A stretch of DNA of 64,000 bases. It comes from Atherix ibis. Its lineage: Eukaryota; Arthropoda; Insecta; Diptera; Athericidae. The notes beneath the pieces are model-generated. The model ran no database searches. It was not told where the DNA came from and worked only from the letters and a program-made list of their open reading frames with translations. Both the position numbers and the translations under genes were made by a program. The DNA is taken from contig CATQJD010000111.1 in assembly GCA_958298945.1 (NCBI GenBank), positions 186,001-250,000 of the forward strand, given 5' to 3'. This document shows, piece after piece, positions 26,701-40,469 of the stretch (position 1 is its first letter; each line of letters starts with the position of its first letter).

Positions 26701-28640
26701 TACTACTTCATATTCCTCTTAAACATATTACTTCATATTCGTTTTAAACATACTACTTCATATTACTCTTAAACATACAACTTCATATTCGTCTTAAACA
26801 TACTACTTGATATTCCTCTTAAATATACTACTTCATATTCCTCGTAAATATACTACTTCATATTCCTCTTAAATATACTACTTCATATTCCTCTTAAACA
26901 TACTACTTCATATTTCTCTTAAACATACTACTTCATATTCCTCTTAAATATACTACTTCATATTACTCTTCAACATACTACTTCATAGTCCTTGTAAACA
27001 TACTACTTCATATTCCTCTTAAACATAATACTTCATATTCCTCTTAAACATACTACTTCATATTCCTCTTAAATATACTACTTCATATTCCCCTTAAATA
27101 TACTACTTCATATTCCTCTTAAACATACTACTTCATTTTCCTCTTCAATATACTACTTCATATTCCTCTTAAATATACTACTTCATATTTCTCTTAAACA
27201 TACTACTTCATATTCCTCTTAAACATACTACTTCATATTCCTCTTAAACATACTACTTCATATTCCTCTTAAACATACTACTTCATATTCCTCTTAAATA
27301 TACTACTTCATATTCCTCTTAAATATACTACTTCATATTCCTCTTAAATATACTACTTCATATTCCTCTTAAACATACTACTTCATATTCCTTTTAAACA
27401 TACTACTTCATATTCCTCTTAAACATACTACTTCATATTCCTCTTAAACATAATACTTCATATTCCTCTTAAACATACTACTTCATATTCCTCTTAAATA
27501 TACTACTTCATATTCCTCTTAAATATACTACTTCATATTCCTCTTAAATATACTACTTCATATTCCTCTTAAACATACTACTTCATATTCCTTTTAAACA
27601 TACTACTTCATATTCCTCTTAAACATACTACTTCATATTCCTCTTAAACATAATACTCCATATTCCTCTTAAACATACTACTTCATATTCCTCTTAAATA
27701 TACTACTTCATATTCCTCTTAAACATATTACTTCATATTCGTTTTAAACATACTACTTCATATTACTCTTAAACATACAACTTCATATTCGTCTTAAACA
27801 TACTACTTCATATTCATCTTAAATATACTACTTCATATTCTTCTTAAATATACTACTTCATATTCCTCTTAAATATAATACTTCATATTACTCTTAAATA
27901 TACTACTTCATATTCCTCTTAAATATACTACTTCATATTCCTCGTAAATATACTACTTCATATTCCTCTTAAATATACTACTTCATATTCCCCTTAAATA
28001 TACTACTTCATATTCCTCTTAAACATACTACTTCATATTCCTCTTAAACAAACTACTTCATATTCCTCTTAAACATACTACTTCATATTCCTCTTAAATA
28101 TACTACTTCATATTCATCTTAAATATACTACTTCATATTCCTCTTAAATATACTACTTCATATTCCTCTTAAATATACTACTTCATACCTCTTAAATATA
28201 CTACTTCATATTCCTCTTAAATATACTACTTCATATTCCTCTTAAACATACTACTTCATATTCCTCTTAAATATACTACTTCATATTCATCTTAAATATA
28301 CTACTTCATATTCCTCTTAAATATACTACTTCATATTCCTCTTAAATATACTACTTCATATTCCTCTTAAATATACTACTTCATATTTCTCTTAAATATA
28401 CTACTTCATATTCCTCTTAAACATACTTTTTCATATTCCTCTTAAACATAATACTTCATATTCCTCTTAAACATACTACTTCATATTCCTCTTAAACATA
28501 CTACTTCATATTCCTCTTAAATATACTACTTCATATTCCTCTTAAACATATTACTTCATATTCGTTTTAAACATACTACTTCATATTACTCTTAAACATA
28601 CAACTTCATATTCGTCTTAAACATACTACTTCATATTCAT
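26701..28640. repeat. Three R cassettes (ATTCGTTTT, ATTACTC, CATACAAC, ATTCGTC)
   Basis: A four-monomer cassette with an ATTCGTTTT monomer, a plain ATTACTC monomer ending CATACAAC, then ATTCGTC, starts at 26,736, 27,736 and about 28,559. The first two are exactly 1,000 bp apart; the third is 823 bp on because of a 2-bp loss near 28,188 (TTCATACCTC). Within this stretch a 200-bp tandem (27,361-27,560 and 27,561-27,760) repeats the ATTCCTTTT monomer at 27,386 and 27,586. The same cassette occurs at 9,306, 11,811, 12,866, 15,046 and 17,626, linking this part to the left third of the window. Confidence 0.8.
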
Positions 28641-28980
28641 CTTAAATATACTACTTCATATTCTTCTTAAATATACTACTTCATATTCCTCTTAAATATA
28701 CTACTTCATATTCCTCTTAAATATACTACTTCATATTCCTCTTAAATATACTACTTCATATTCCTCGTAAATATACTACTTCATATTCCTCTTAAATATA
28801 CTACTTCATATTCCCCTTAAATATACTACTTCATATTCCTCTTAAACATACTACTTCATATTCCTCTTAAACAAATTACTTCATATTCCTCTTAAACATA
28901 CTACTTCATATTCCTCTTAAATATACTACTTCATATTCATCTTAAATATACTACTTCATATTTATCTTAAATATACTACT

Positions 28981-29480
28981 TCATATTCCTCTTAAATATA
29001 CTACTTCATATTCCTCTTAAATATACTACTTCATATTCCTCTTAAATATACTACTTCATATTCATCTTAAATATACTACTTCATATTCCTCTTAAATATA
29101 CTACTTCATATTCCTCTTAAATATACTACTTCATATTCCTCTTAAACATACTACTTCATATTCCTTTTAAACATACTACTTCATATTCCTCTTAAACATA
29201 CTACTTCATATTCCTCTTAAACATAATACTTCATATTCCTCTTAAACATACTACTTCATATTCCTCTTAAATATACTACTTCATATTCCTCTTAAACATA
29301 TTACTTCATATTGGTTTTAAACATACTACTTCATATTACTCTTAAACATACAACTTCATATTCGTCTTAAACATACTACTTCATATTCCTCTTAAACAAA
29401 CTACATCATATTCCTCTTAAACATACTACTTCATATTCCTCTTAAATATACTAATTCATATTCATCTTAAATATACTACT
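28981..29480. repeat. 550-bp-spaced repeat, copy 1
   Basis: This recurs at 29,531-30,030. ATTCATCTT lies at about 29,060 and 29,610, the private R variant ATTGGTTTT at 29,310 and 29,860, AACAAACTACATC at about 29,395 and 29,945, and CTAATTCATATTCATC at 29,451 and 30,001. ATTGGTTTT occurs only here, so these copies form a local clade. Confidence 0.84.
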
Positions 29481-29530
29481 TCATATTCCTCTTAAATATA
29501 CTACTTCATATTCCTCTTAAATATACTACT

Positions 29531-30030
29531 TCATATTCCTCTTAAATATACTACTTCATATTCCTCTTAAATATACTACTTCATATTCCTCTTAAATATA
29601 CTACTTCATATTCATCTTAAATATACTACTTCATATTCCTCTTAAATATACTACTTCATATTCCTCTTAAATATACTACTTCATATTCCTCTTAAACATA
29701 CTACTTCATATTCCTTTTAAACATACTACTTCATATTCCTCTTAAACATACTACTTCATATTCCTCTTAAACATAATACTTCATATTCCTCTTAAACATA
29801 CTACTTCATATTCCTCTTAAATATACTACTTCATATTCCTCTTAAACATATTACTTCATATTGGTTTTAAACATACTACTTCATATTACTCTTAAACATA
29901 CAACTTCATATTCGTCTTAAACATACTACTTCATATTCCTCTTAAACAAACTACATCATATTCCTCTTAAACATACTACTTCATATTCCTCTTAAATATA
30001 CTAATTCATATTCATCTTAAACATACTACT
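29531..30030. repeat. 550-bp-spaced repeat, copy 2
   Basis: This is colinear with 28,981-29,480. Its right part (29,841-30,060) was duplicated once more to 30,066-30,285 at offset 225 (nine monomers), with ATTGGTTTT at 30,085 and CTAATTCATATTC at 30,226. Confidence 0.84.
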
Positions 30031-30065
30031 TCATATTCCTCTTAAATATACTACTTCATATTCCT

Positions 30066-30285
30066 CTTAAACATATTACTTCATATTGGTTTTAAACATA
30101 CTACTTCATATTACTCTTAAACATACAACTTCATATTCGTCTTAAACATACTACTTCATATTCCTCTTAAACAAACTACATCATATTCCTCTTAAACATA
30201 CTACTTCATATTCCTCTTAAATATACTAATTCATATTCATCTTAAATATACTACTTCATATTCCTCTTAAATATACTACTTCATA
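30066..30285. repeat. 225-bp tandem copy of 29,841-30,060
   Basis: Nine monomers repeat the ATTGGTTTT, ATTACTC, CATACAAC, ATTCGTC, AACAAACTACATC and CTAATTC series for a third time. It ends in plain T-type monomers. A separate +5 slip (ACTATGTTACTTC) lies downstream near 30,650 and is not seen elsewhere in the window. Confidence 0.82.
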
Positions 30286-31484
30286 TTCCTCTTAAATATA
30301 CTACTTCATATTCCTCTTAAATATACTACTTCATATTCCTCTTAAATATACTACTTCATATTCCTCTTAAACATACTACTTCATATTCCTCTTAAACATA
30401 CTACTTCATATTCCTCTTAAACATACTACTTCATATTCCTCTTAAACATACTACTTCATATTAATATTAAACATACTACTTCATATTCCTCTTAAATATA
30501 CTACTTCATATGCGTCTTAAACATACTACTTCATATTCCTCTTAAACATAAGACTTCATATTCCTCTTAAACATACTACTTCATATTCCTCTTAAATATA
30601 CTACTTCATATTCTTCTTAAACATATTACTTCATATTCCTTTTAAACATACTATGTTACTTCATATTACTCTTAAACATACAACTTCATATTCGTCTTAA
30701 ACATACTACTTCATATTCCTCTTAAATATACTACTTCATATTCCTCTTAAACATACTACTTCATATTTCTCTTAAACATACTACTTCATATTCCTCTTAA
30801 ACATACTACTTCATATTCCTCTTAAACATACTACTTCATATTCCTCTTAAACATACTACTTCATATTAATATTAAACATACTACTTCATATTCCTCTTAA
30901 ACATACTACTTCATATGCGTCTTAAACATACTACTTCATATTCCTCTTAAACATAATACTTCATATTCCTCTTAAACATACTACTTAATATTCCTCTTAA
31001 ATATACTACTTCATATTCCTCTTAAACATAATACTTCATATTCCTCTTAAACATACTACTTCATATTCCTCTTAAATATACTACTTCATATTCCTCTAAA
31101 ACATACTACTTCATATTCCTCTTAAACATACTATTTCATATTTCTCTTAAACATACTACTTCATATTACTCTTAAATATACTACTTCATATTCCTCTTAA
31201 ACATACTACTTCATATTCCTCTTAAATATACTACTTCATATTCCCCTTAAATATACTACTTCATATTCCTCTTCAATATACTACTTCATATTCCTCTTAA
31301 ATATACTACTTCATATTCCTCTTAAACATACTACTTCATATTCCTCTTAAACATACTACTTCATATTCCTCTTAAATATACTACTTCATATTCCTCTTAA
31401 ATATACTACTTCATATTCCTCTTAAATATAATACTTCATATTCCTCTTAAACATAATACTTCATATTCCTCTTAAACATACTAC

Positions 31485-32184
31485 TTCAAATTTCTGTTAA
31501 ATATACTACTTCATATTCCTCTTAAATATACTACTTTATATTCCTCTTAAATATACTACTTCATATTCCTCTTAAATATACTACTTCATATTCCTCTTAA
31601 ATATACTACTTCATATTCCTCTTAAATATACTACCTGATATTGCTCTTAAACATACTATTTCATATTCCTCTTAAACATACTACTTCATATTCCTCTTAA
31701 ACATACTACTTCATATTCCTCTTAAACATACTACTGCATATTCCTCTTAAATATACTACCTCATATTCCTCGTAAACATACTACTTTGTATTCCTCTTAA
31801 ATATACTACTTCATATTCCTCTTAAACGTACTACTTCATAATGATCTTAAACATCCTCCTTCATATTCCTCTTAAATATACTACTTCATATTCCTCTTAA
31901 ACATACTACTTCATATTCCTCTTAAACATACTACTTCATATTTCTCTTAAATATACTACTTCATATTCCTCTTAAACATACTTTTTCATATTCCTCTTAA
32001 ACATAATACTTCATATTCCTCTTAAACATACTACTTCATATGCCTCTTAAACATACTACTTCATATTCCTCTTAAACATACTACTTCATATTCCTCTTAA
32101 ACATACTACTTCATATCAATATTAAACATACTACTTCATATTCCTCTTAAACATACTACTTTATATGCGTCTTAAACATACTAC
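31485..32184. repeat. 28-monomer higher-order module, copy 1
   Basis: This is a 700-bp run of 28 monomers from a TTTCTGTT monomer (31,491) to an ATGCGTC monomer (32,167). The fixed order is TTTCTGTT, GATATTGCTC, ACTATTTC, ACTGCAT, ACCTCATATTCCTCGTAAAC, TTTGTATT or TTCGTATT, AACGTAC, ATAATGATC (31,838), CATCCTCC, ATTTCTC, ACTTTTTCAT, CATAATAC, ATCAATATTAA (a variant of the A palindrome) and GCG. The distance from TTTCTG to GCG is 676 bp, that is 27 monomers plus one base of marker offset. Four further copies keep this length. Confidence 0.85.
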
Positions 32185-32784
32185 TTCATATTCCTCTTAA
32201 ACATAATACTTCATATTCCTCTTAAACATACTACTTCATGTTCCTCTTAAATATACTACTTCATATTCCTCTTAAACATATTACTTCATATTACTCTTAA
32301 ATATACTACTTCATATTACTCTTAAACATACGACTTCATATTCCTTTTAAACATACAACTTCATATTCCTCTTAAACATACTACTTCATATTCCTCTTAA
32401 ACATACTACTTCATATTCCTCTTAAACATACTACTTCATATTCCTCTTAAATATACTACTTCATATTCTCCTTAAATATACTGCTTCATATTCCTTTTAA
32501 ATATACTACTTCATATTCCTCTTAAACATACTACTTCATATTCCTCTTAAACATACTACTTCATATTCCTCTTAAACATACTACTTCATATTCCTCTTAA
32601 ACATACTACTTCATATTCCTCTTAAATATACTACTTCATATTCCTCTTAAATATACTACTTCATATTCCTCTTAAATATACTACTTCATATTCCTCTTAA
32701 ATATACTACTTCATATTCCTCTTAAATATAATACTTCATAATCCTCTTAAACATACTACTTCATATTCCTCTTGAGCATACTAC

Positions 32785-33110
32785 TTCATATTTCTGTTAA
32801 ATATACTACTTCATATTCCTCTTAAATATACTACTTCATATTCCTCTTAAATATACTACTTCATATTCCTCTTAAATATACTACTAAATATTCCTCTTAA
32901 ATATACTACTTCATATTCCTCTTAAATATACTACCTGATATTGCTCTTAAACATACTATTTCATATTCATCTTAAACATACTACTTCATATTCCTCTTAA
33001 ACATACTACTTCATATTCCTCTTAAACATACTACAGCATATTCCTCTTAAATATACTACCTCATAGTCCTGCTATACATACTACTTCGTATTCCTCTTAA
33101 ATATATAACT
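32785..33110. repeat. Partial module: left half only
   Basis: The left half of the 28-monomer module occurs here: TTTCTGTT (32,791), GATATTGCTC (32,937), ACTATTTC, ACAGCAT, ACCTCATAGTCC and TTCGTATT (33,085). It then passes into other monomers instead of the T marker. The next T-to-G run begins at about 33,953, so the two halves of the module are separated here. This suggests the full module was assembled from two pieces or broken by an exchange. Confidence 0.78.
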
Positions 33111-33952
33111 TCATATTCCTCTTAAATATACTACTTCATATTCCTCTTAAACATACTACTTCATATTCCTCTTAAGCATACTACTTCATATTCCTCTTAA
33201 ACATACTACTTCATATTCCTCTTAAACATACTACTTCATATTCCTCTTAAACATACTACTTCATATTCCTTTTAAACATACTACTTCATATTCCTCTTAA
33301 ACATACTACTTCATATTCCTCTTAAACACAGTATTTCATATTCCTCTTAAACATACTACTTCATATTCCTCTTAAATATACTACTTCATATTCCTCGTAA
33401 ATATACTACTTCATAATCCTCTTAAACATACTACTTCATATTACTCTTAAATATACTACTTCAAATTACTCTTAAACATACTACTTCATATTCCTCTTAA
33501 GCATACTACTTCATATTCCTCTTAAACATAATACTTCATATTCCTCTTAAACATACTACTTCATATTCCTCTTAAACATACTACTTCATATTCCTCTTGA
33601 ATATACTACTTCATATTCCTCTTAAATATACTACTTCATATTCCTCTTAAATATACTACTTCATATTCCTCTTATATATACTACTTCATTTTCCTCTTAA
33701 ATATACTACTTCATATTCCTCTTAAACATACTACTTCATATTCCTCTTAAACATACTACTTCATATTCCTCCTAATATACAACTTCATATTCCTCTTAAA
33801 TATACTACTTCATATTCCTCTTAAATATACTACTTCATATTCCTCTTAAATATACTACTTCATATTCCTCTTAAATATACTACTTCATATTCCTCTTAAA
33901 TATAATACTTCATATTCCTCTTAAATATACTACTTCATATTCCTCTTAAACG

Positions 33953-34282
33953 TACTACTTCATAATGATCTTAAACATCCTCCTTCATATTCCTCTTAAA
34001 TATACTACTTCATATTCCTCTTAAACATACTACTTCATATTCCTCTTAAACATACTACTTCATATTTCTCTTAAATATACTACTTCATATTCCTCTTAAA
34101 CATACTTTTTCATATTCCTCTTAAACATAATACTTCATATTCCTCTTAAACATACTACTTCATATTCCTCTTAAACATACTACTTCATATTCCTCTTAAA
34201 CATACTACTTCATATTAATATTAAACATACTACTTCATATTCCTCTTAAACATACTACTTCATATGCGTCTTAAACATACTA
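33953..34282. repeat. T-to-G marker run (right half of the higher-order module)
   Basis: The right half of the module stands alone: AACGTAC, ATAATGATC (33,961), CATCCTCC, ATTTCTC, ACTTTTTCAT (about 34,102), CATAATAC, TTAATATTAA (34,212) and ATGCGTC (34,265). Here the palindrome is intact, whereas the full modules downstream carry ATCAATATTAA. Confidence 0.82.
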
Positions 34283-34360
34283 CTTCATATTCCTCTTAAA
34301 CATAAGACTTCATATTCCTCTTAAACATACTACTTCATATTCCTCTTAAATATACTACTT

Positions 34361-35160
34361 CATATTCCTCTTAAACATATTACTTCATATTCCTTTTAAA
34401 CATACTACTTCATATTACTCTTAAACATACAACTTTATATTCGTCTTAAACATACTACTTCATATTCCTCTTAAATATACTACTCCATATTCCTCTTAAA
34501 CATACTACTTCATATTTCTCTTAAACATACTACTTCATATTCCTCTTAAACATACTACTTCATATTCCTCTTAAACATAATACTTCATATTCCTCTTAAA
34601 CATACTACTTCATATTAATATTAAACATACTACTTCATATTCCTCTTAAACATACTACTCCATATGCGTCTTAAACATACTACTTCATATTCCTCTTAAA
34701 CATAATACTTCATATTCCTCTTAAACATACTACTTAATATTCCTCTTAAATATATTACTTCATATTCCTCTTAAACATAATACTTCATATTCCTCTTAAA
34801 CATACTACTTCATATTCCTCTTAAATATACTACTTCATATTCCTCTTAAACATATTACTTCATATTCCTTTTAAACATACTACTTCATATTACTCTTAAA
34901 CATACAACTTCATATTCGTCTTAAACATACTACTTCATATTCCTCTTAAATATACTACTTCATATTCCTCGTAAATATACTACTTCATATTCCTCTTAAA
35001 TATACTACTTCATATTCCTCTTAAACATACTACTTCATATTTCTCTTAAACATACTACTTCATATTACTCTTAAATATACTACTTCATATTACTCTTAAA
35101 TATACTACTTCATATTCCTCTTAAACATACTAATTCATATTCCTCTTAAATATACTACTT
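34361..35160. repeat. 800-bp tandem repeat, copy 1
   Basis: Thirty-two monomers are directly repeated at 35,161-35,960. TACTCCATA lies at 34,481 and 35,281, CCTTTTAAAC at about 34,391 and 35,191, the A-plain-G cassette at about 34,612 and 35,412, and the ACTTAATATT monomer at 34,731 and 35,531. The pair was carried whole into the 37,655-40,469 copy (TACTCC at 37,855 and 38,655), so the 800-bp tandem is older than that duplication. Confidence 0.88.
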
Positions 35161-35960
35161 CATATTCCTCTTAAACATATTACTTCATATTCCTTTTAAA
35201 CATACTACTTCATATTACTCTTAAACATACAACTTCATATTCGTCTTAAACATACTACTTCATATTCCTCTTAAATATACTACTCCATATTCCTCTTAAA
35301 CATACTACTTCATATTTCTCTTAAACATACTACTTCATATTCCTCTTAAACATACTACTTCATATTCCTCTTAAACATACTACTTCATATTCCTCTTAAA
35401 CATACTACTTCATATTAATATTAAACATACTACTTCATATTCCTCTTAAACATACTACTTCATATGCGTCTTAAACATACTACTTCATATTCCTCTTAAA
35501 CATAATACTTCATATTCCTCTTAAACATACTACTTAATATTCCTCTTAAATATATTACTTCATATTCCTCTTAAACATAATACTTCATATTCCTCTTAAA
35601 CATACTACTTCATATTCCTCTTAAATATACTACTTCATATTCCTCTTAAACATATTACTTCATATTCCTTTTAAACATACTACTTCATATTACTCTTAAA
35701 CATACAACTTCATATTCGTCTTAAACATACTACTTCATATTCCTCTTAAATATACTACTTCATATTCCTCGTAAATATACTACTTCATATTCCTCTTAAA
35801 TATACTACTTCATATTCCTCTTAAACATACTACTTCATATTTCTCTTAAACATACTACTTCATATTACTCTTAAATATACTACTTCATATTACTCTTAAA
35901 TATACTACTTCATATTCCTCTTAAACATACTACTTCATATTCCTCTTAAATATACTACTT
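35161..35960. repeat. 800-bp tandem repeat, copy 2
   Basis: This is colinear with 34,361-35,160. Point differences include ACTTCATATTCG at 35,23x against ACTTTATATTCG at 34,43x, and TAATTCA (35,131, copy 1) against TACTTCA (35,931). The end is set by ATTCCCCTTAAATA at 35,966, which replaces the expected restart. Confidence 0.88.
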
Positions 35961-36208
35961 CATATTCCCCTTAAATATACAACTTCATATTCCTCTTCAA
36001 TATACTACTTCATATTCCTCTTAAATATACTACTTCATATTCCTCTTAAACATACTACTTCATATTCCTCTTAAACATACTACTTCATATTCCTCTTAAA
36101 TATACTACTTCATATTCCTCTTAAATATACTACTTCATATTCCTCTTAAATATAATACTTCATATTCCTCTTAAACATATTACTTCATATTCCTCTTAAA
36201 CATACTAC

Positions 36209-36907
36209 CTCATATTTCTGTTAAATATACTACTTTATATTCCTCTTAAATATACTACTTTATATTCCTCTTAAATATACTGCTTCATATTCCTCTTAAA
36301 TATACTACTTCATATTCCTCTTAAATATACTACTTCATATTCCTCTTAAATATACTACCTGATATTGCTCTTAAACATACTATTTCATATTCCTCTTAAA
36401 CATACTACTTCATATTCCTCTTAAACATACTACTTCATATTCCTCTTAAACATACTACTTTAATTTCTCTTAAATATACTACCTCATATTCCTCGTAAAC
36501 ATACTACTTCGTATTCCTCTTAAATATACTACTTCATATTCCTCTTAAACGTACTACTTCATAATGATCTTAAACATCCTCCTTCATATTCCTCTTAAAT
36601 ATACTACTTCATATTCCTCTTAAACATACTACTTCATATTCCTCTTAAACATACTACTTCATATTTCTCTTAAATATACTACTTCATATTCCTCTTAAAT
36701 ATACTTTTTCATATTCCTCTTAAACATAATACTGCATATTCCTCTTAAACATACTACTTCATATTCCTCTTAAACATACTACTTCATATTCCTCTTAAAC
36801 ATACTACTTCATATTCCTCTTAAACATACTACTTCATATCAATATTAAACATACTACTTCATATTCCTCTTAAACATACTACTTCATATGCGTCTTAAAC
36901 ATACTAC
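36209..36907. repeat. 28-monomer higher-order module, copy 2
   Basis: It has the same marker order as copy 1, from TTTCTG (36,215) to GCG (36,890), 675 bp. It is one base shorter because of the 1-bp loss in ACTTTAATTTCTC near 36,466. That loss is shared with copies 3 and 4 but absent from copies 1 and 5, so copies 2-4 are sisters. Confidence 0.86.
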
Positions 36908-37654
36908 TCCATATTCCTCTTAAACATAATACTTCATATTCCTCTTAAACATACTACTTCATATTCCTCTTAAACATACTACTTCATATTCCTCTTAAAT
37001 ATACTACCTCATATTCCTCGTAAACATACTACTTCGTATTCCTCTTAAATATACTACTTCATATTCCTCTTAAACGTACTACTTCATAATGATCTTAAAC
37101 ATCCTCCTTCATATTCCTCTTAAATATACTACTTCATATTCATCTTAAACATACTACTTCATATTCCTCTTAAATATACTACTTCATATTCCTCTTAAAC
37201 ATATTACTTTATATTCCTTTTAAACATACTACTTCATATTCCTCTTAAGTATACTACTTCATATTCCTCTTAAACATACTACTTCATATTTCTCTTAAAC
37301 ATACTACTTCATATTCCTCTTAAACATACTACTTCATATTCCTCTTAAATATACTACCTCATATTCCTCGTAAACATACTACTTCGTATTCCTCTTAAAT
37401 ATACTACTTCATATTCCTCTTAAACGTACTACTTCATAATGATCTTAAACATCCTCCTTCATATTCCTCTTAAATATACTACTTCATATTCATCTTAAAC
37501 ATACTACTTCATATTCCTCTTAAACGTACTACTTCATAATGATCTTAAACATCCTCCTTCATATTCCTCTTAAATATACTACTTCATATTCCTCTTAAAC
37601 ATACTACTTCATATTCCTCTTAAACATACTACTTCATATTTCTCTTAAATATAC

Positions 37655-40469
37655 TACTTCATATTCCTCTTAAACATAAGACTTCATATTCCTCTTAAAC
37701 ATACTACTTCATATTCCTCTTAAATATACTACTTCATATTCCTCTTAAACATATTACTTCATATTCCTTTTAAACATACTACTTCATATTACTCTTAAAC
37801 ATACAACTTTATATTCGTCTTAAACATACTACTTCATATTCCTCTTAAATATACTACTCCATATTCCTCTTAAACATACTACTTCATATTTCTCTTAAAC
37901 ATACTACTTCATATTCCTCTTAAACATACTACTTCATATTCCTCTTAAACATACTACTTCATATTCCTCTTAAACATACTACTTCATATTAATATTAAAC
38001 ATACTACTTCATATTCCTCTTAAACATACTACTCCATATGCGTCTTAAACATACTACTTCATATTCCTCTTAAACATAATACTTCATATTCCTCTTAAAC
38101 ATACTACTTAATATTCCTCTTAAATATATTACTTCATATTCCTCTTAAACATAATACTTCATATTCCTCTTAAACATACTACTTCATATTCCTCTTAAAT
38201 ATACTACTTCATATTCCTCTTAAACATATTACTTCATATTCCTTTTAAACATACTACTTCATATTACTCTTAAACATACAACTTCATATTCGTCTTAAAC
38301 ATACTACTTCATTATCCTCTTAAATATACTACTTCATATTCCTCGTAAATATACTACTTCATATTCCTCTTAAATATACTACTTCATATTCCTCTTAAAC
38401 ATACTACTTCATATTTCTCTTAAACATACTACTTCATATTACTCTTAAATATACTACTTCATATTACTCTTAAATATACTACTTCATATTCCTCTTAAAC
38501 ATACTAATTCATATTCCTCTTAAATATACTACTTCATATTCCTCTTAAACATATTACTTCATATTCCTTTTAAACATACTACTTCATATTACTCTTAAAC
38601 ATACAACTTCATATTCGTCTTAAACATACTACTTCATATTCCTCTTAAATATACTACTCCATATTCCTCTTAAACATACTACTTCATATTTCTCTTAAAC
38701 ATACTACTTCATATTCCTCTTAAACATACTACTTCATATTCCTCTTAAACATACTACTTCATATTCCTCTTAAACATACTACTTCATATTAATATTAAAC
38801 ATACTACTTCATATTCCTCTTAAACATACTACTTCATATGCGTCTTAAACATACTACTTCATATTCCTCTTAAACATAATACTTCATATTCCTCTTAAAC
38901 ATACTACTTAATATTCCTCTTAAATATATTACTTCATATTCCTCTTAAACATAATACTTCATATTCCTCTTAAACATACTACTTCATATTCCTCTTAAAT
39001 ATACTACTTCATATTCCTCTTAAACATATTACTTCATATTCCTTTTAAACATACTACTTCATATTACTCTTAAACATACAACTTCATATTCGTCTTAAAC
39101 ATACTACTTCATATTCCTCTTAAATATACTACTTCATATTCCTCGTAAATATACTACTTCATATTCCTCTTAAATATACTACTTCATATTCCTCTTAAAC
39201 ATACTACTTCATATTTCTCTTAAACATACTACTTCATATTACTCTTAAATATACTACTTCATATTACTCTTAAATATACTACTTCATATTCCTCTTAAAC
39301 ATACTACTTCATATTCCTCTTAAATATACTACTTCATATTCCCCTTAAATATACTACTTCATATTCCTCTTCAATATACTACTTCATATTCCTCTTAAAT
39401 ATACTACTTCATATTCCTCTTAAACATACTACTTCATATTCCTCTTAAACATACTACTTCATATTCCTCTTAAATATACTACTTCATATTCCTCTTAAAT
39501 ATACTACTTCATATTCCTCTTAAATATAATACTTCATATTCCTCTTAAACATACTACCTCATATTTCTGTTAAATATACTACTTTATATTCCTCTTAAAT
39601 ATACTACTTTATATTCCTCTTAAATATACTGCTTCATATTCCTCTTAAATATACTACTTCATATTCCTCTTAAATATACTACTTCATATTCCTCTTAAAT
39701 ATACTACCTGATATTGCTCTTAAACATACTATTTCATATTCCTCTTAAACATACTACTTCATATTCCTCTTAAACATACTACTTCATATTCCTCTTAAAC
39801 ATACTACTTTAATTTCTCTTAAATATACTACCTCATATTCCTCGTAAACATACTACTTCGTATTCCTCTTAAATATACTACTTCATATTCCTCTTAAACG
39901 TACTACTTCATAATGATCTTAAACATCCTCCTTCATATTCCTCTTAAATATACTACTTCATATTCCTCTTAAACATACTACTTCATATTCCTCTTAAACA
40001 TACTACTTCATATTTCTCTTAAATATACTACTTCATATTCCTCTTAAATATACTTTTTCATATTCCTCTTAAACATAATACTGCATATTCCTCTTAAACA
40101 TACTACTTCATATTCCTCTTAAACATACTACTTCATATTCCTCTTAAACATACTACTTCATATTCCTCTTAAACATACTACTTCATATCAATATTAAACA
40201 TACTACTTCATATTCCTCTTAAACATACTACTTCATATGCGTCTTAAACATACTACTCCATATTCCTCTTAAACATAATACTTCATATTCCTCTTAAACA
40301 TACTACTTCATATTCCTCTTAAACATACTACTTCATATTCCTCTTAAATATACTACCTCATATTCCTCGTAAACATACTACTTCGTATTCCTCTTAAATA
40401 TACTACTTCATATTCCTCTTAAACGTACTACTTCATAATGATCTTAAACATCCTCCTTCATATTCCTCT
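37655..40469. repeat. 2.8 kb segmental duplication, copy 2
   Basis: This is colinear with 34,281-37,120 with one monomer missing near 39,540. At 40,469 the sequence jumps from the ATAATGATC/CATCCTCC monomers directly into an R-type CATACAAC/ATTCGTC series. From 40,470 to 40,700 it is a short patchwork (R piece, then ACCTCATATTCCTCGTAAAC/TTCGTATT) before the third copy begins. Confidence 0.88.
39558..40256. repeat. 28-monomer higher-order module, copy 3
   Basis: It runs from TTTCTG (39,564) to GCG (40,239), 675 bp, with the 1-bp loss near 39,815 shared with copies 2 and 4, ATAATGATC at 39,910 and ATCAATATTAA before GCG. It lies in the second 2.8 kb copy. Confidence 0.86.

Larger units (their letters stand above)
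34281..37120. repeat. 2.8 kb segmental duplication, copy 1
   Basis: About 2,840 bp recurs at 37,655-40,469. Landmarks 3,374 bp apart are CATAAGAC (34,301/37,675), TACTCCATA (34,481/37,855) and TAATTCA (35,131/38,505). After one monomer near 36,175 (AAACATATTAC) is missing from copy 2 the offset is 3,349: ATAATGATC 36,561/39,910 and GCG 36,890/40,239. It contains two 800-bp tandem units and one 28-monomer module. Its right part (from about 35,002) continues to 37,672 in a third copy at 40,700-43,370. Confidence 0.88.

Noticed and set aside
30640..30670. Insertion-element footprint (ACTATGTTACTTC, +5)
   Set aside because: The five extra bases have no target-site duplication or terminal repeats. 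It looks like a slip within a plain monomer.
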